This document shows, in pieces, positions 8,446 to 19,453 of a stretch of 64,000 nt of DNA. Location: NCBI RefSeq assembly GCF_000143885.2, contig NC_018581.1, forward strand, positions 2,728,001 to 2,792,000. The letters run 5' to 3'. The translations under genes and the position numbers were made by a program. The notes under the pieces are model-generated. The model searched no databases, was not told where the DNA came from, and saw nothing but the letters and a program-made list of their open reading frames with translations. The stretch's first letter is position 1, and each line of letters starts with the position of its first letter. This stretch comes from Gordonia sp. KTR9 (lineage in GTDB: Bacteria; Actinomycetota; Actinomycetes; Mycobacteriales; Mycobacteriaceae).

Positions 8446-9675
8446 ATGCGTTATTCGGAGGTTCTCGCGATCGTGCAGGCCGGTGGACGTGGTTCGCGGA
8501 TGGAGGTGCTGACCGACCGGCGCGCGAAACCCGCGTTGCCGTTCGCGGGCAACTATCAGCTGATCGACTTTCCGCTGTCCAATCTGCATCACAGTCACAT
8601 CGACGATGTGTGGCTGTGCGTGCAGTACGAGGCCGAGACCATCACGCAGATCGTGGCGGGCGGACGTCCCTGGGACCTGGACCGCACGAGCGGCGGGCTA
8701 CGCGTCGTGACACCGGAACAGACCGACGCCGCGGAGACCGAAGACGGATTCGCCACCGGTAACGCCGACCTGCTGTACCGCATCCGCGGTCGCATCGCCG
8801 CCCACGCTCCGGCCGAGGTCATCGTCATGAGCGCCGACCACGTCTACGACTTCGACTTCCGCGATGCCATCGAGACCCATCGCCGGCACGGGGCCGAGTG
8901 CACCGTCGTCACCACCACCTGCCCGCTCGACGAGGCCGCCCAGCACGCCACCGTCAAGACCCGCCGCGACGGGACGGTCCGCGAGTTCCGCTACAAGCCC
9001 GAGCGCGCCACCACCCGCACGATCGCGACCGAGATCTTCGTCTACGACCCGGCCGCTCTCATCGAAGGACTGGAGTATCTCGAGAGGCGGACGACGGAGG
9101 GTTCGCCGAAGGACGACACCGGACTGGGCGACTTCGGCGAGCATCTGTTGCCCTGGTTCGTCGACCGCGGCAAGACGGTCGCCCATGCGATGCCGGGCTA
9201 CTGGATCGATGCCGGTCGTCCGGAGACCTACCTCCAGGCACATCGCGACCTCATCTCGGGGTCGATCGACGTCTTTCGCAGCGACCGGCCGATCCTCACC
9301 AATCAACCGCAACGGCCGGCCGCGCGTATCGAGGCCGGGGCGGTCGTCGAGGACAGTCTGGTCAGCGGCGGCGCCCACGTGCTGGGAACTGTCCGGCGCA
9401 GTGTCCTCGGACCGGGGGTGGTCGTGGAGAAGGGCGCGGTGGTGGCCGATTCGGTGGTCTTCGCCGACGCCGTCGTCGGCGCCGGCGCCTCGGTCGCATG
9501 GTCGGTGCTCGACGAACGGGTTCGCGTCGGCCCGAATGCGGTGATCGGCGGGCACCCCCGGACGCGCCCGGTACCCACGGACAAGATCACGCTCGTCGGA
9601 ATGGACACCCAGATCCTGCGTGGCGCCCGCGTCGCGTTGGGCGACCGCGTCGAGCCCGGCCGCCGCATCCGGTGA
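8446..9675 (+). CDS. Glucose-1-phosphate adenylyltransferase-like nucleotidyltransferase
   Basis: A 409-residue protein with the NTP-transferase signature AIVQAGGRGSRM at residues 7-18, RRAKPALPFAGNYQLIDFPLSN, a MSADHVYDFD metal-binding region and a C-terminal left-handed beta-helix of hexapeptide repeats (SVLGPGVVVEKGAVVADSVV). This is the GlgC architecture, which makes ADP-glucose for glycogen or glucosyl polymers. GlgC normally begins LAGGEGKRL, so AGGRGSRM and other differences suggest a paralogue and I withhold the symbol. It overlaps the phosphohexomutase gene (GTGA), fitting a two-step route from hexose-6-phosphate to NDP-sugar. Confidence 0.88.
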   Translation: MRYSEVLAIVQAGGRGSRMEVLTDRRAKPALPFAGNYQLIDFPLSNLHHSHIDDVWLCVQYEAETITQIVAGGRPWDLDRTSGGLRVVTPEQTDAAETEDGFATGNADLLYRIRGRIAAHAPAEVIVMSADHVYDFDFRDAIETHRRHGAECTVVTTTCPLDEAAQHATVKTRRDGTVREFRYKPERATTRTIATEIFVYDPAALIEGLEYLERRTTEGSPKDDTGLGDFGEHLLPWFVDRGKTVAHAMPGYWIDAGRPETYLQAHRDLISGSIDVFRSDRPILTNQPQRPAARIEAGAVVEDSLVSGGAHVLGTVRRSVLGPGVVVEKGAVVADSVVFADAVVGAGASVAWSVLDERVRVGPNAVIGGHPRTRPVPTDKITLVGMDTQILRGARVALGDRVEPGRRIR

Positions 9676-11342
9676 CGACGATCGAGACCGCACGACACTG
9701 GCGAGACCACGATCCCGATCCGTCGACCCGAGCCACGCTCACCGAACTGATCGACGCAGCCGAGGCCGGCGACGACGCTGCCGCCGAGGAACTCGCGTCA
9801 CGCTTCGGCGGGCCGCTGACCTTCGGGACCGCGGGCCTGCGCGGTGAGGTCGGGGCGGGCGAGTCGCGGATGAACGTCGCCGTCGTCACTCGGGCGACTG
9901 CCGGGCTCGCCCGGTATCTGCTCGACACGGTCGGTCCCGACGCGCGCGTCGTGGTCGGGTGCGACGCCCGGCACGGATCCGCCGAGTTCTTCGACGTGGC
10001 GACCGATGTGCTTGCCGCGCAGGGGTTCACCGTCTTCGCGCTGCCGCCTCGGCTGCCGACCCCGGTGACCGCCCACGCGACGCGATCGCTGGGCTGCGAC
10101 GCCGGGGTGATGATCACCGCCTCGCACAACCCGCCGGCCGACAACGGCTACAAGGTCTACCTGGGTGGCCGCGCCACCGACGATGCGGGCCGGGGAGTCC
10201 AGATCATCTCGCCCGCCGACGCCGACATCGCGGACCGGATCGCGCAGGCGCCGCCCGCCGACGAGGTGCCGCGTGATCCCGCGGCGGTGATCCACCTCGA
10301 CGACGAGGTCGTCCGCACCTACATCGAGCGCACCGCAGGGTTACGGACCGACCCCGATCTGTCACCGGTGCGCGTCGTCTTGACCCCGCTGCACGGGGTC
10401 GGCGGCTCGGTTGCCCGAGATGTGTTGCGGGCCGCGGGAATCGGCGACATGCATGTCGTGTCGGCGCAGTCGGATCCCGACCCGGACTTCCCGACGGTGC
10501 CGTTTCCCAACCCGGAGGAACCCGGCGCACTCGATCTCGCGCTGGCTCTCGCCAGCGACGTCGACGCCGACGTCGTGATCGCCTTGGACCCCGACGCCGA
10601 CCGATGCTCGGTCGCCACACCCGGTCCCGACGGGCACTGGCGGCAGCTGACGGGTGACGAGATCGGCGGGTTGCTGGGGGAGCAGGCGGCGCGTGACTCG
10701 ACCCGGCCCGGCGACACCCTGGCGAGTTCGATCGTGTCGAGCCGGATGCTGGGCCGTATCGCCGCGGATCACGGACTGCGGTTCGCGGCGACGCTCACCG
10801 GGTTCAAGTGGATCGCCCGCACGCCCGGCCTGCGCTTCGGCTACGAGGAGGCGATCGGGTACTGCACCGACCCCGACACGGTCCGCGACAAGGACGGCAT
10901 CGGTGCGATGGTCCGGGTGATCTCGCTGGTCGAGGAACTGGCCCGCGATGGCCGTACGCTCACCGACGAACTCGATCGCCTGGCGCGCCGCCACGGCCTG
11001 CACGCCACCGCACCGATGACGATCCGCGTCGAGGACACCGCCCTCATCGGCAAGATGATGGGGCGCCTTCGGTCCACGTCCATCGATCACCTCGCCGGGT
11101 CGCCGGTGGTGGAGAAACTGGACCTCGCACACGGATCGGCCGACCTGCCGCCGACGGACGGCATCTTGCTGCGGACCGCAGCCGACGACCGCGTCGTCGT
11201 CCGTCCCTCGGGCACCGAACCCAAGCTGAAGTGCTACCTGGAGGTCGTGCTCGACTGCCCGGACGGCGTCGTACCCCGTGCGGAGGCCGCCCATCGTCTC
11301 GACGCACTCGGCGCCGACATCGCCGCAGTACTCGAGGTCTGA
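9672..11342 (+). CDS. Phosphoglucomutase/phosphomannomutase (phosphohexomutase)
   Basis: A 556-residue alpha-D-phosphohexomutase starting at GTG 9672, overlapping the previous stop. TFGTAGLRGEVGAG marks domain 1 and MITASHNPPADNGYKVY holds the phosphoserine. ALDPDADRC is the metal-binding loop, GYEEAIGYC the sugar-binding loop, and VVRPSGTEPKLKCYLE the C-terminal phosphate-binding loop. All four catalytic elements are intact. The enzyme interconverts hexose-6-phosphate and hexose-1-phosphate, supplying the adjacent nucleotidyltransferase. The length (about 550) fits the PGM2/PmmB-like subgroup. Confidence 0.93.
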   Translation: MTTIETARHWRDHDPDPSTRATLTELIDAAEAGDDAAAEELASRFGGPLTFGTAGLRGEVGAGESRMNVAVVTRATAGLARYLLDTVGPDARVVVGCDARHGSAEFFDVATDVLAAQGFTVFALPPRLPTPVTAHATRSLGCDAGVMITASHNPPADNGYKVYLGGRATDDAGRGVQIISPADADIADRIAQAPPADEVPRDPAAVIHLDDEVVRTYIERTAGLRTDPDLSPVRVVLTPLHGVGGSVARDVLRAAGIGDMHVVSAQSDPDPDFPTVPFPNPEEPGALDLALALASDVDADVVIALDPDADRCSVATPGPDGHWRQLTGDEIGGLLGEQAARDSTRPGDTLASSIVSSRMLGRIAADHGLRFAATLTGFKWIARTPGLRFGYEEAIGYCTDPDTVRDKDGIGAMVRVISLVEELARDGRTLTDELDRLARRHGLHATAPMTIRVEDTALIGKMMGRLRSTSIDHLAGSPVVEKLDLAHGSADLPPTDGILLRTAADDRVVVRPSGTEPKLKCYLEVVLDCPDGVVPRAEAAHRLDALGADIAAVLEV

Positions 11343-11383
11343 ACCGTCTGCGCAGCAGATCGTCAGGGCACTACGATCGACTC

Positions 11384-11815
<432 letters not shown>

Positions 11816-11834
11816 GACTGCCTAGCCTGATCCC

Positions 11835-12245
11835 ATGAACATCACGATCCAGTACACCTTCCTTCCACACACCGACGGCGAGGCGGCCCTCTCCTTTTAC
11901 CGCGACCTCCTCGGTTTCGAACTCCGCAAGGACGTCGGATACGACGGCATGCGGTGGCTGACCGTCGGCCCGCCCGGACAGCCGGGTACGTCGATCGTCC
12001 TGCATCCGCCGGCCGCCGACCCCGGCATCACCGACGACGAGCGTCAGACGATCCTCGAACTGATCGCCAAGGGGAGCTACGGTGCCCTGACGCTGGCGAC
12101 CGACGACCTCGACGGCCTGTTCGAGAAGCTGCAGGGCAGTGGCGTCGACATCGTGCAGGAACCCATGGATCAGCCGTACGGCGTGCGCGACGCCGCCGTC
12201 CGTGACCCGGCGGGCAACCTCATCCGTATCGACCAGGCCGGCTGA
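11835..12245 (+). CDS. VOC family protein paired with AraC regulator
   Basis: A 136-residue single VOC module. The N-terminal strand-helix FLPHTDGEAALSFYRDLLGFEL, the central WLTVGPPGQ and the C-terminal VRDPAGNLIRIDQ are characteristic of glyoxalase/bleomycin-resistance proteins such as the PhnB/YycE-like subgroup. It follows the AraC-family gene on the same strand with a 19-bp gap, suggesting a bicistronic unit. Whether it is an enzyme or a binding protein cannot be told from sequence. Confidence 0.88.
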   Translation: MNITIQYTFLPHTDGEAALSFYRDLLGFELRKDVGYDGMRWLTVGPPGQPGTSIVLHPPAADPGITDDERQTILELIAKGSYGALTLATDDLDGLFEKLQGSGVDIVQEPMDQPYGVRDAAVRDPAGNLIRIDQAG

Positions 12246-12451
12246 AGAATGTGCGGACCCGGTCGATTCCCGCCTTCGGACGCACTCGTCGCCGCCGTCG
12301 ATGGACAACTCTCCGCGGCCGTGCCCTCCACCCTGGTTAGATCGACCGGGAGTCCGCGGACGCCTCCCGCGCAGCCGAACCCCCGGAACGACACGAGTGC
12401 CCCGAACCATGACGACCGTCGACCGGTGGTCGTTGCCCTGATGGAGAGACG

Positions 12452-14887
<2,436 letters not shown>

Positions 14888-14972
14888 GACTGAGGAACGC
14901 GCAAGTCCCTGACCTGCAGACGCACAGAAGCGGGCGCTCCTACGGGTTGCGCTGTAGCGAACCCTCCCTCCG

Positions 14973-15080
14973 CTCCCTGAGGTGTGAGGAGCGACGGCGA
15001 TGCCCTTGCCCCCGGGGGCGAGCGCCACCCCTCCGCTCCCTGAGGTGCGAGGAGCGCAAGCGACGAGCCACGAAGGGTCC
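14973..15080 (+). repeat. Two copies of dispersed repeat family A
   Basis: Within the 386-bp gap 14888-15273, CTCCCTGAGGTG recurs at 14973 (short, diverged copy to about 14993) and at 15036 (full copy to 15080 ending CACGAAGGGTCC). The same unit recurs at several other gene ends in this window. No gene is visible in the rest of the gap. Confidence 0.85.
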
Positions 15081-15273
15081 GGCGACCGAGACTGTGAAAC
15101 TTTCGTAACGCTCGCGCTTCAGCGAGCAGGGCGACGCTTGCACGTTCGCACCCAGTGAGCCGAGCTTCTAACTCTCGGCGTTCACTATCCCACTATGGAG
15201 TTGTCAAGGGACGGATCGCGGTCCCGGGCCGGCCGGGTGCGGAAGGTGCTACGCGAAGTGTGATCGGCGGGTG

Positions 15274-16563
15274 TCAGGCGGCGTTGTCGAGTCGCATGGT
15301 GCGTCGGTTGTAGGCGGGTAGTGGTCGTCGTTGTGGGTCGATCGTTGTGGGTGGGACGAGCCAGGGATGCCGGTCGAAGCCCATCACGACGTCCCAGCCG
15401 TGATGGTGGACCTGGGTGTGGCAGCGTTGGCAGAGCAGACACCCGTTGTCGAGGTCGGTGGAACCACCGTCGGCCCAGTGCTCGATGTGGTGGACTTGCG
15501 TATGCGATGGCGGCGCACCACATTTGATGCAGCAGCCATCTCTGACGATCACGGCTTTACGTAGGTGCGCCGGGAACAACCGCCGGGCGTGCCCCATCTG
15601 CAATGGAACCCCCTCACTGTCGAGGACGATCTCGGTCAACGACCCGTCGCACAACAGTCGTTTCGCGGTTGCCTGGCTTACGGATCCAGTCCACGGCAGG
15701 GTTGCCGGATCGGCGCCGGCGGCGGGGATGGTCACCAACAGCTGCATGCGGGGACTGCCGATGCTGTCAATGCCCGCACCCAACGCGGCTTGGTCGAGGA
15801 TCAACTCGAAGGCGTCGGCGCGGCGTTGCTCGGCGGTGCGTCGGTCGTTGGCGCCGTCGGGTTCAGGTCGTGGGCAGGAACGTTCGTCGATCATCGCCAG
15901 GAACTTCTCGCCGACGACCTGGGTGAGGTCGGCGCGGATGTCGATACGGCAGTCGTCGGTGGTGTGGACGTTGACGGTGTTCAACGACGAGTCGTCGGCG
16001 GCGGGGATGGCGGTGTCGGTGGCGTCGGCAAGGGTGTTGGCGATGGTGCGGGCGTGTTCAAGCACTTGTGCCGGTGTCGCGCCGGAGAGTGCTTGGCCGA
16101 GGAGTTCGATCTCGTAGGAACACTTGTCGTTCTCGGAAAGTCCGTCGGGACAGCGTTTGTCGATGTGCGACATCCCGCGGACGATAGCGTCGACGACTTC
16201 CGACGACAAGCGTCCGTCAGTGGCGTGACGAGCCAGGGCGGGCAGCGTGGGTAGGCCGTCGACGCTGCGCATGATGCGGCAGGCGATGGCGGGTGCGTGT
16301 CCCATCTCGATCAAGAGCTGCCGGGTGGTGCCACCTGCCTTGTGTGCGACTTCGAGTTCGTCGAGTTGTCCTGTGTGGGTGACGATCTGGTGATCGACGG
16401 CGTTGCGGATCAACCGCAGCACTTTCAACGCGTCGAATGTTGCTGTGCCCGTGGAGTCGTCGGCGGGCGGTGCGGTCTCGATGAGCTGATCGAGGAGGGT
16501 GGTGAGCTCTGGCATGACTCCAAGGTACAGGAACATTCGTTCGATTTCGAGAAGTTTCCACAA
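15274..16563 (-). CDS. 13E12 repeat family DUF222/HNH endonuclease protein
   Basis: A protein of up to 429 residues; ATG at 16515 (MPELTTLLDQ) is an alternative start giving 413. The N-terminal 260 residues form the helical DUF222 domain typical of the actinobacterial 13E12 repeat family. The C-terminus has an HNH nuclease: RDGCCIKCGAPPSHTQVHHI, HWADGGSTDLDN and CQRCHTQVHHHGW, with the metal-binding Cys pairs and catalytic His residues intact. These genes are multicopy in Gordonia, Mycobacterium and relatives and are suspected mobile or selfish elements. A 21-bp tandem repeat lies just upstream of its start. Confidence 0.92.
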   Translation of the reverse strand: MWKLLEIERMFLYLGVMPELTTLLDQLIETAPPADDSTGTATFDALKVLRLIRNAVDHQIVTHTGQLDELEVAHKAGGTTRQLLIEMGHAPAIACRIMRSVDGLPTLPALARHATDGRLSSEVVDAIVRGMSHIDKRCPDGLSENDKCSYEIELLGQALSGATPAQVLEHARTIANTLADATDTAIPAADDSSLNTVNVHTTDDCRIDIRADLTQVVGEKFLAMIDERSCPRPEPDGANDRRTAEQRRADAFELILDQAALGAGIDSIGSPRMQLLVTIPAAGADPATLPWTGSVSQATAKRLLCDGSLTEIVLDSEGVPLQMGHARRLFPAHLRKAVIVRDGCCIKCGAPPSHTQVHHIEHWADGGSTDLDNGCLLCQRCHTQVHHHGWDVVMGFDRHPWLVPPTTIDPQRRPLPAYNRRTMRLDNAA

Positions 16564-16581
16564 GCCTGGGATCGCGAAATA

Positions 16582-16650
16582 GTCGACTGTGCAGTCGATT
16601 TCGTCGACTGGGCGTCGATTCTCGTCGACTGTGCGTAAACCGTCGACAGT
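16582..16650. repeat. Tandem 21-bp repeat with GTCGAC cores upstream of the HNH gene
   Basis: GTCGACTGTGC/GTCGACTGGGC units begin at 16582, 16603 and 16624, with a fourth GTCGAC core at 16642. The spacings are 21, 21 and 18 bp, close to two helical turns. The array lies 20-90 bp upstream of the minus-strand HNH gene, where an operator would be expected. The rest of the gap 16564-16892 shows nothing else. Confidence 0.75.
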
Positions 16651-16892
16651 GGTGAACTCCCGTCACAGCCGTATCGCGATTCGGGCCGTAAGTCGACGTT
16701 CGTCGTCAACTTGCGCTTCTGCGTCCGCGATGCGGAGGAGGCGGGTGTTCGAACGCCAATACTCACGCCCCGGAATGCCACGGCTTGCCTGCCGGGGCGG
16801 CGCGCCCAGAGTCGCCTACCAAGCCGGCGAACGCTGTAGGAGTGGCTCAGCGTCGTTCTTCCACCTTTTCGATGGGAGTTGCGTCTCGTCTC

Positions 16893-17252
16893 TCATCCCT
16901 GTGTGGTGGTCATGCGTACTTCGTGGCAGTCCCAGTCGGGGTCGTAGCGTGTGCCACCGTCGAGTTGGAAGCCGTGTTTGCGGTAGAACGCCACGGCCCG
17001 TGCGTTGTCGCGTACAACCCACAGGTAGGCCGGGACTCCGGTATCGCCGAGCACCGAGGTCATCAATTCAAGGGCCGCGCCGTGGCCGTGATGACGGGGA
17101 ACGACATTCAGCGACCACAGTTCAGTCGATGCGGGAGCGACGCGAGCACCAATGCATCCACGAGATCCGCCAACCCAGGGGTTCCTCAGATGCAGTGCGG
17201 CCACTGACGAGCCGCACACCGCCCGTCCACGAAGCACTCTCGCCAACTGCAC
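16893..17252 (-). CDS. GNAT-family acetyltransferase (possibly short at N-terminus)
   Basis: A 119-residue protein with the GNAT core: strand ELWSLNVVPRHHGHGAALEL (motif A, acetyl-CoA binding), VPAYLWVVRDNARAVAFYRKHGFQ (motif B) and a terminal strand. The only standard start before an in-frame stop is GTG at 17252, so the N-terminal part is shorter than the usual 140-160 residues; the gene may be trimmed. It is transcribed away from the retron region, divergent from the reverse transcriptase. Confidence 0.72.
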   Translation of the reverse strand: MQLARVLRGRAVCGSSVAALHLRNPWVGGSRGCIGARVAPASTELWSLNVVPRHHGHGAALELMTSVLGDTGVPAYLWVVRDNARAVAFYRKHGFQLDGGTRYDPDWDCHEVRMTTTQG

Positions 17253-17325
17253 CAGCGGCAGCCGCCGCAGGTGACCCGCGCACGTCCCGTCGTTCCACCG
17301 AGTTGTCCCACCGCCGTGGCAGCAT

Positions 17326-17502
17326 GTCGGTTGATGAACGACGGGCGAGGTGAGAGTGGATCGTCGCGATCCGTCTCAGGGGTAACCCCTGGGTGCAATT
17401 CACGGCTGGTTCCTGCGTCCGACGCCGGCCCGCACGCTCCACGTGCCACGCGGCGCCGCTGCATCACAGTTCTGGTCACCACACCCGTCGTTCATCACCG
17501 AC
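17326..17502 (+). ncRNA. Candidate retron msr-msd RNA with a1/a2 inverted repeat
   Basis: Arm 17326-17345 (GTCGGTTGATGAACGACGGG) pairs with arm 17484-17502 (CCCGTCGTTCATCACCGAC) over 19 bp with one bulged T. The arms enclose 138 nt. Inside are a hairpin at 17351-17378 (TGAGA/TCTCA outer and GGATCG/CGATCC inner stems), an overlapping CAGGGG-TAA-CCCCTG hairpin (17377-17391), and a GC-rich hairpin at 17423-17455 (CGCCG/CGGCG outer, GCACG/CGTGC inner, loop CTCCA). The right arm ends 28 bp before the reverse transcriptase GTG. Flanking complementary arms, internal hairpins and position match the a1-msr-msd-a2 layout of retron RNAs. Assignment of msr and msd and of the branching G is inference. Confidence 0.72.
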
Positions 17503-17530
17503 AGCCCTCACGCCGACGCACGACGACGCC

Positions 17531-18802
17531 GTGACCGAGCCTTTTCTGGACGCGAACGAGGCGGCCGAAGTCGCTGCGGCGTTTTCGCGGACGTATTCGG
17601 CCTGGACGTGGCCGGAGGTGCTCACCGCGTTGCGGGCGGTTCTGCCCGCTGACGTGACCACGGACGTGGCCGCACGCATCTTCGACCTCTCACCACACGA
17701 ACCGCGCCATCCCGCGAGCGTGATGATCGAGGCCCTGCTGCCATGGACACATCTGGCCCCCGCGGTCGGTCAGCCCATCCTGCTCCACGAGCCGGAGTCG
17801 ACGGGAGCAGTGCTCGACGATCTGCCCGATCTCTACGATGTGGAGCAGTTCGCGCACTGGCTCGACTTCACCGTCCCGGAGCTCGAGTGGTTCGCCGACC
17901 GGGGCCAGTGGTTGCGGACCGCGCGTCTTCCGCTGCGGCATTACCGCATCTGGCGCCGTGAGAAACGCGACGGTGTTCGCGTCATCGAAGCTCCGAAGCC
18001 ACGGATGCGAGAAACGCAGCGGCGTCTGCTCAGACGGCTGGTCGAACGCATCCCGGCACACCCGGCGGCCCGCGGTTTCGTGCCCGGGTCATCGCCCGCT
18101 GCTTTCGCCTGGCCGCACACGGACCGGCCCGCGGTCGTGCGCGTCGACCTACGGCACTGCTTCGAGACCATCACCGTCCAGCGTGTCCGTGCGGTGTTCC
18201 GGGACGCCGGCTATCAGCCACACATCGCGCGCCTGCTCGCCGAATTGTGCACCACGGCAACACCTGTGGACGAACTTCAGGGACTCGATCGCGAACATGC
18301 GGTGCTACTACGGGACCGGCACCTGCCTCAGGGTGCGCCGACCTCGCCGCATCTGGCCAACCTCGTGATGCGACCGCTGGACCGGCGCCTGAACGGCTAT
18401 GCCCGCCGCAACGGTCTCCGCTACACCCGGTACGGCGACGACCTCGCGATCTCCGGCGACGCGATAAATGCCGACCGTGCGCTGTGGACGATGCTCCGGA
18501 TCGTCGAGGACGAGCGTTTCACCGTCCACCCGGGCAAGGTCCAGATCATGTACAGCCATCAGCGCCAACGCCTTGCCGGCCTGGTCGTCAACGACCGACC
18601 CCAGGTCGCGAGATCCGACTACGACAACCTGAGGGCCCTGCTTCACAACGCGCGCCGCCACGGGGCGTCGTCGCAGAATCATGACGACCACCCGGACTTC
18701 CGGGCGCACGTCTACGGACTCATCGCCTGGGTGGGCGCAACGGGGGAGGCGCGCCGACGCCGGCTCCTGGACATGGCCGGCTCGATCGACTGGGACACCT
18801 GA
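17531..18802 (+). CDS. Retron-type reverse transcriptase
   Basis: A 423-residue RT starting at GTG 17531. The N-terminal 90-100 residues are an extension with no recognised domain. The retron-like lead-in DVEQFAHWLDFTVPELEWFAD and EAPKPRMRETQRRLLRRLV follow. Motif A is VVRVDLRHCFETI (Asp about 206), motif B is LPQGAPTSPHLANLVM (about 265) and motif C is YGDD at 301-304, so the catalytic Asp triad is intact. RLAGLVVND sits where retron RTs carry their conserved VTG region. No maturase or HNH domain is present, which argues against a group II intron. The candidate msr-msd RNA lies directly upstream. Confidence 0.9.
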   Translation: MTEPFLDANEAAEVAAAFSRTYSAWTWPEVLTALRAVLPADVTTDVAARIFDLSPHEPRHPASVMIEALLPWTHLAPAVGQPILLHEPESTGAVLDDLPDLYDVEQFAHWLDFTVPELEWFADRGQWLRTARLPLRHYRIWRREKRDGVRVIEAPKPRMRETQRRLLRRLVERIPAHPAARGFVPGSSPAAFAWPHTDRPAVVRVDLRHCFETITVQRVRAVFRDAGYQPHIARLLAELCTTATPVDELQGLDREHAVLLRDRHLPQGAPTSPHLANLVMRPLDRRLNGYARRNGLRYTRYGDDLAISGDAINADRALWTMLRIVEDERFTVHPGKVQIMYSHQRQRLAGLVVNDRPQVARSDYDNLRALLHNARRHGASSQNHDDHPDFRAHVYGLIAWVGATGEARRRRLLDMAGSIDWDT

Positions 18803-18806
18803 GAAA

Positions 18807-18849
18807 ACACCGAAGCATCCCGAACCTCACACTGGGCGCACTTCGGTGT
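18807..18849 (+). terminator. Hairpin after the reverse transcriptase gene
   Basis: ACACCGAAG (18807-18815) pairs with CTTCGGTGT (18841-18849), 9 bp with a 25-base loop. An alternative 7-bp stem CTCACAC/GTGTGAG overlaps it. It starts five bases after the RT stop and separates it from the globin gene. Confidence 0.5.
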
Positions 18850-18894
18850 GAGACCACTGTTACCTCTGCCTTCCGCGCCGCGAGTCCAGCCGCA

Positions 18895-19365
18895 ATGCCA
18901 AGCCACCAAAGTCCGCACATGGACAAGCAACTGCTCGAAGAGAGCCTAGCCCTCGTCGACCTGCCCGACTCGGGACTCACGGTTCGCTTCTACGAGATAC
19001 TGTTCGACCGCTATCCCACGGTCCGTGCGATGTTCGGCCGAGACAGCCGCGCCCAGGCCGAGATGTTGCGGAACGTAGTCGTGTCGGTGGTGAAGCATGT
19101 CGACGACGCCGAGTGGCTGACGACGACGCTGCATGCGCTGGGGCGTCGGCACGCCGGGTTCGGCGTCACGCGGCCGATGTACACGGCAGTCGCGGAATGC
19201 ATGATCGCCGCCATGAGCGAGATCGCCGGCGACTCGTGGACTCCGGCCATGACGCTGGCATGGGACCGTGCGCTCGGCGCGGTCGCGACCATCATGCTCG
19301 ACGGTTACCCGGCAGAGTCCCGGACTCCGGCACGCGCTCCTCGACGCAGCGCCGGCGCGGCCTGA
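18895..19365 (+). CDS. Globin-family protein
   Basis: A single-domain globin of up to 156 residues; ATG 18919 (MDKQLLEESL) is an equally plausible start giving 148. It has the alpha-helical globin pattern FYEILFDRYPTVRAMFG (CD-region Phe) and the proximal-His region LGRRHAGFGVTRPMY, followed by the G/H helices with SWTPAMTLAWDRALG. It resembles the globin part of flavohemoglobins without the reductase domain. Such proteins bind oxygen or NO. It is 92 bp downstream of the RT behind a hairpin, so it is probably not part of the retron. Confidence 0.85.
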   Translation: MPSHQSPHMDKQLLEESLALVDLPDSGLTVRFYEILFDRYPTVRAMFGRDSRAQAEMLRNVVVSVVKHVDDAEWLTTTLHALGRRHAGFGVTRPMYTAVAECMIAAMSEIAGDSWTPAMTLAWDRALGAVATIMLDGYPAESRTPARAPRRSAGAA

Positions 19366-19453
19366 AACCTCCCCGAACGACGGCCGGTCCCGGACTCCGC
19401 TCCGATGCGCAGGAGGCGCCCCGCGATACGATCCCGCTCGGAAGTGAGGGCTC

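Noticed and set aside
17531..18802. Group II intron
   Set aside because: The RT lacks maturase and HNH domains, no domain V-like structure was noticed downstream, and the upstream a1/a2 arms fit a retron.
18895..19365. Globin as the retron effector
   Set aside because: A hairpin separates it from the RT, and globins are not known retron partners; probably an independent gene.
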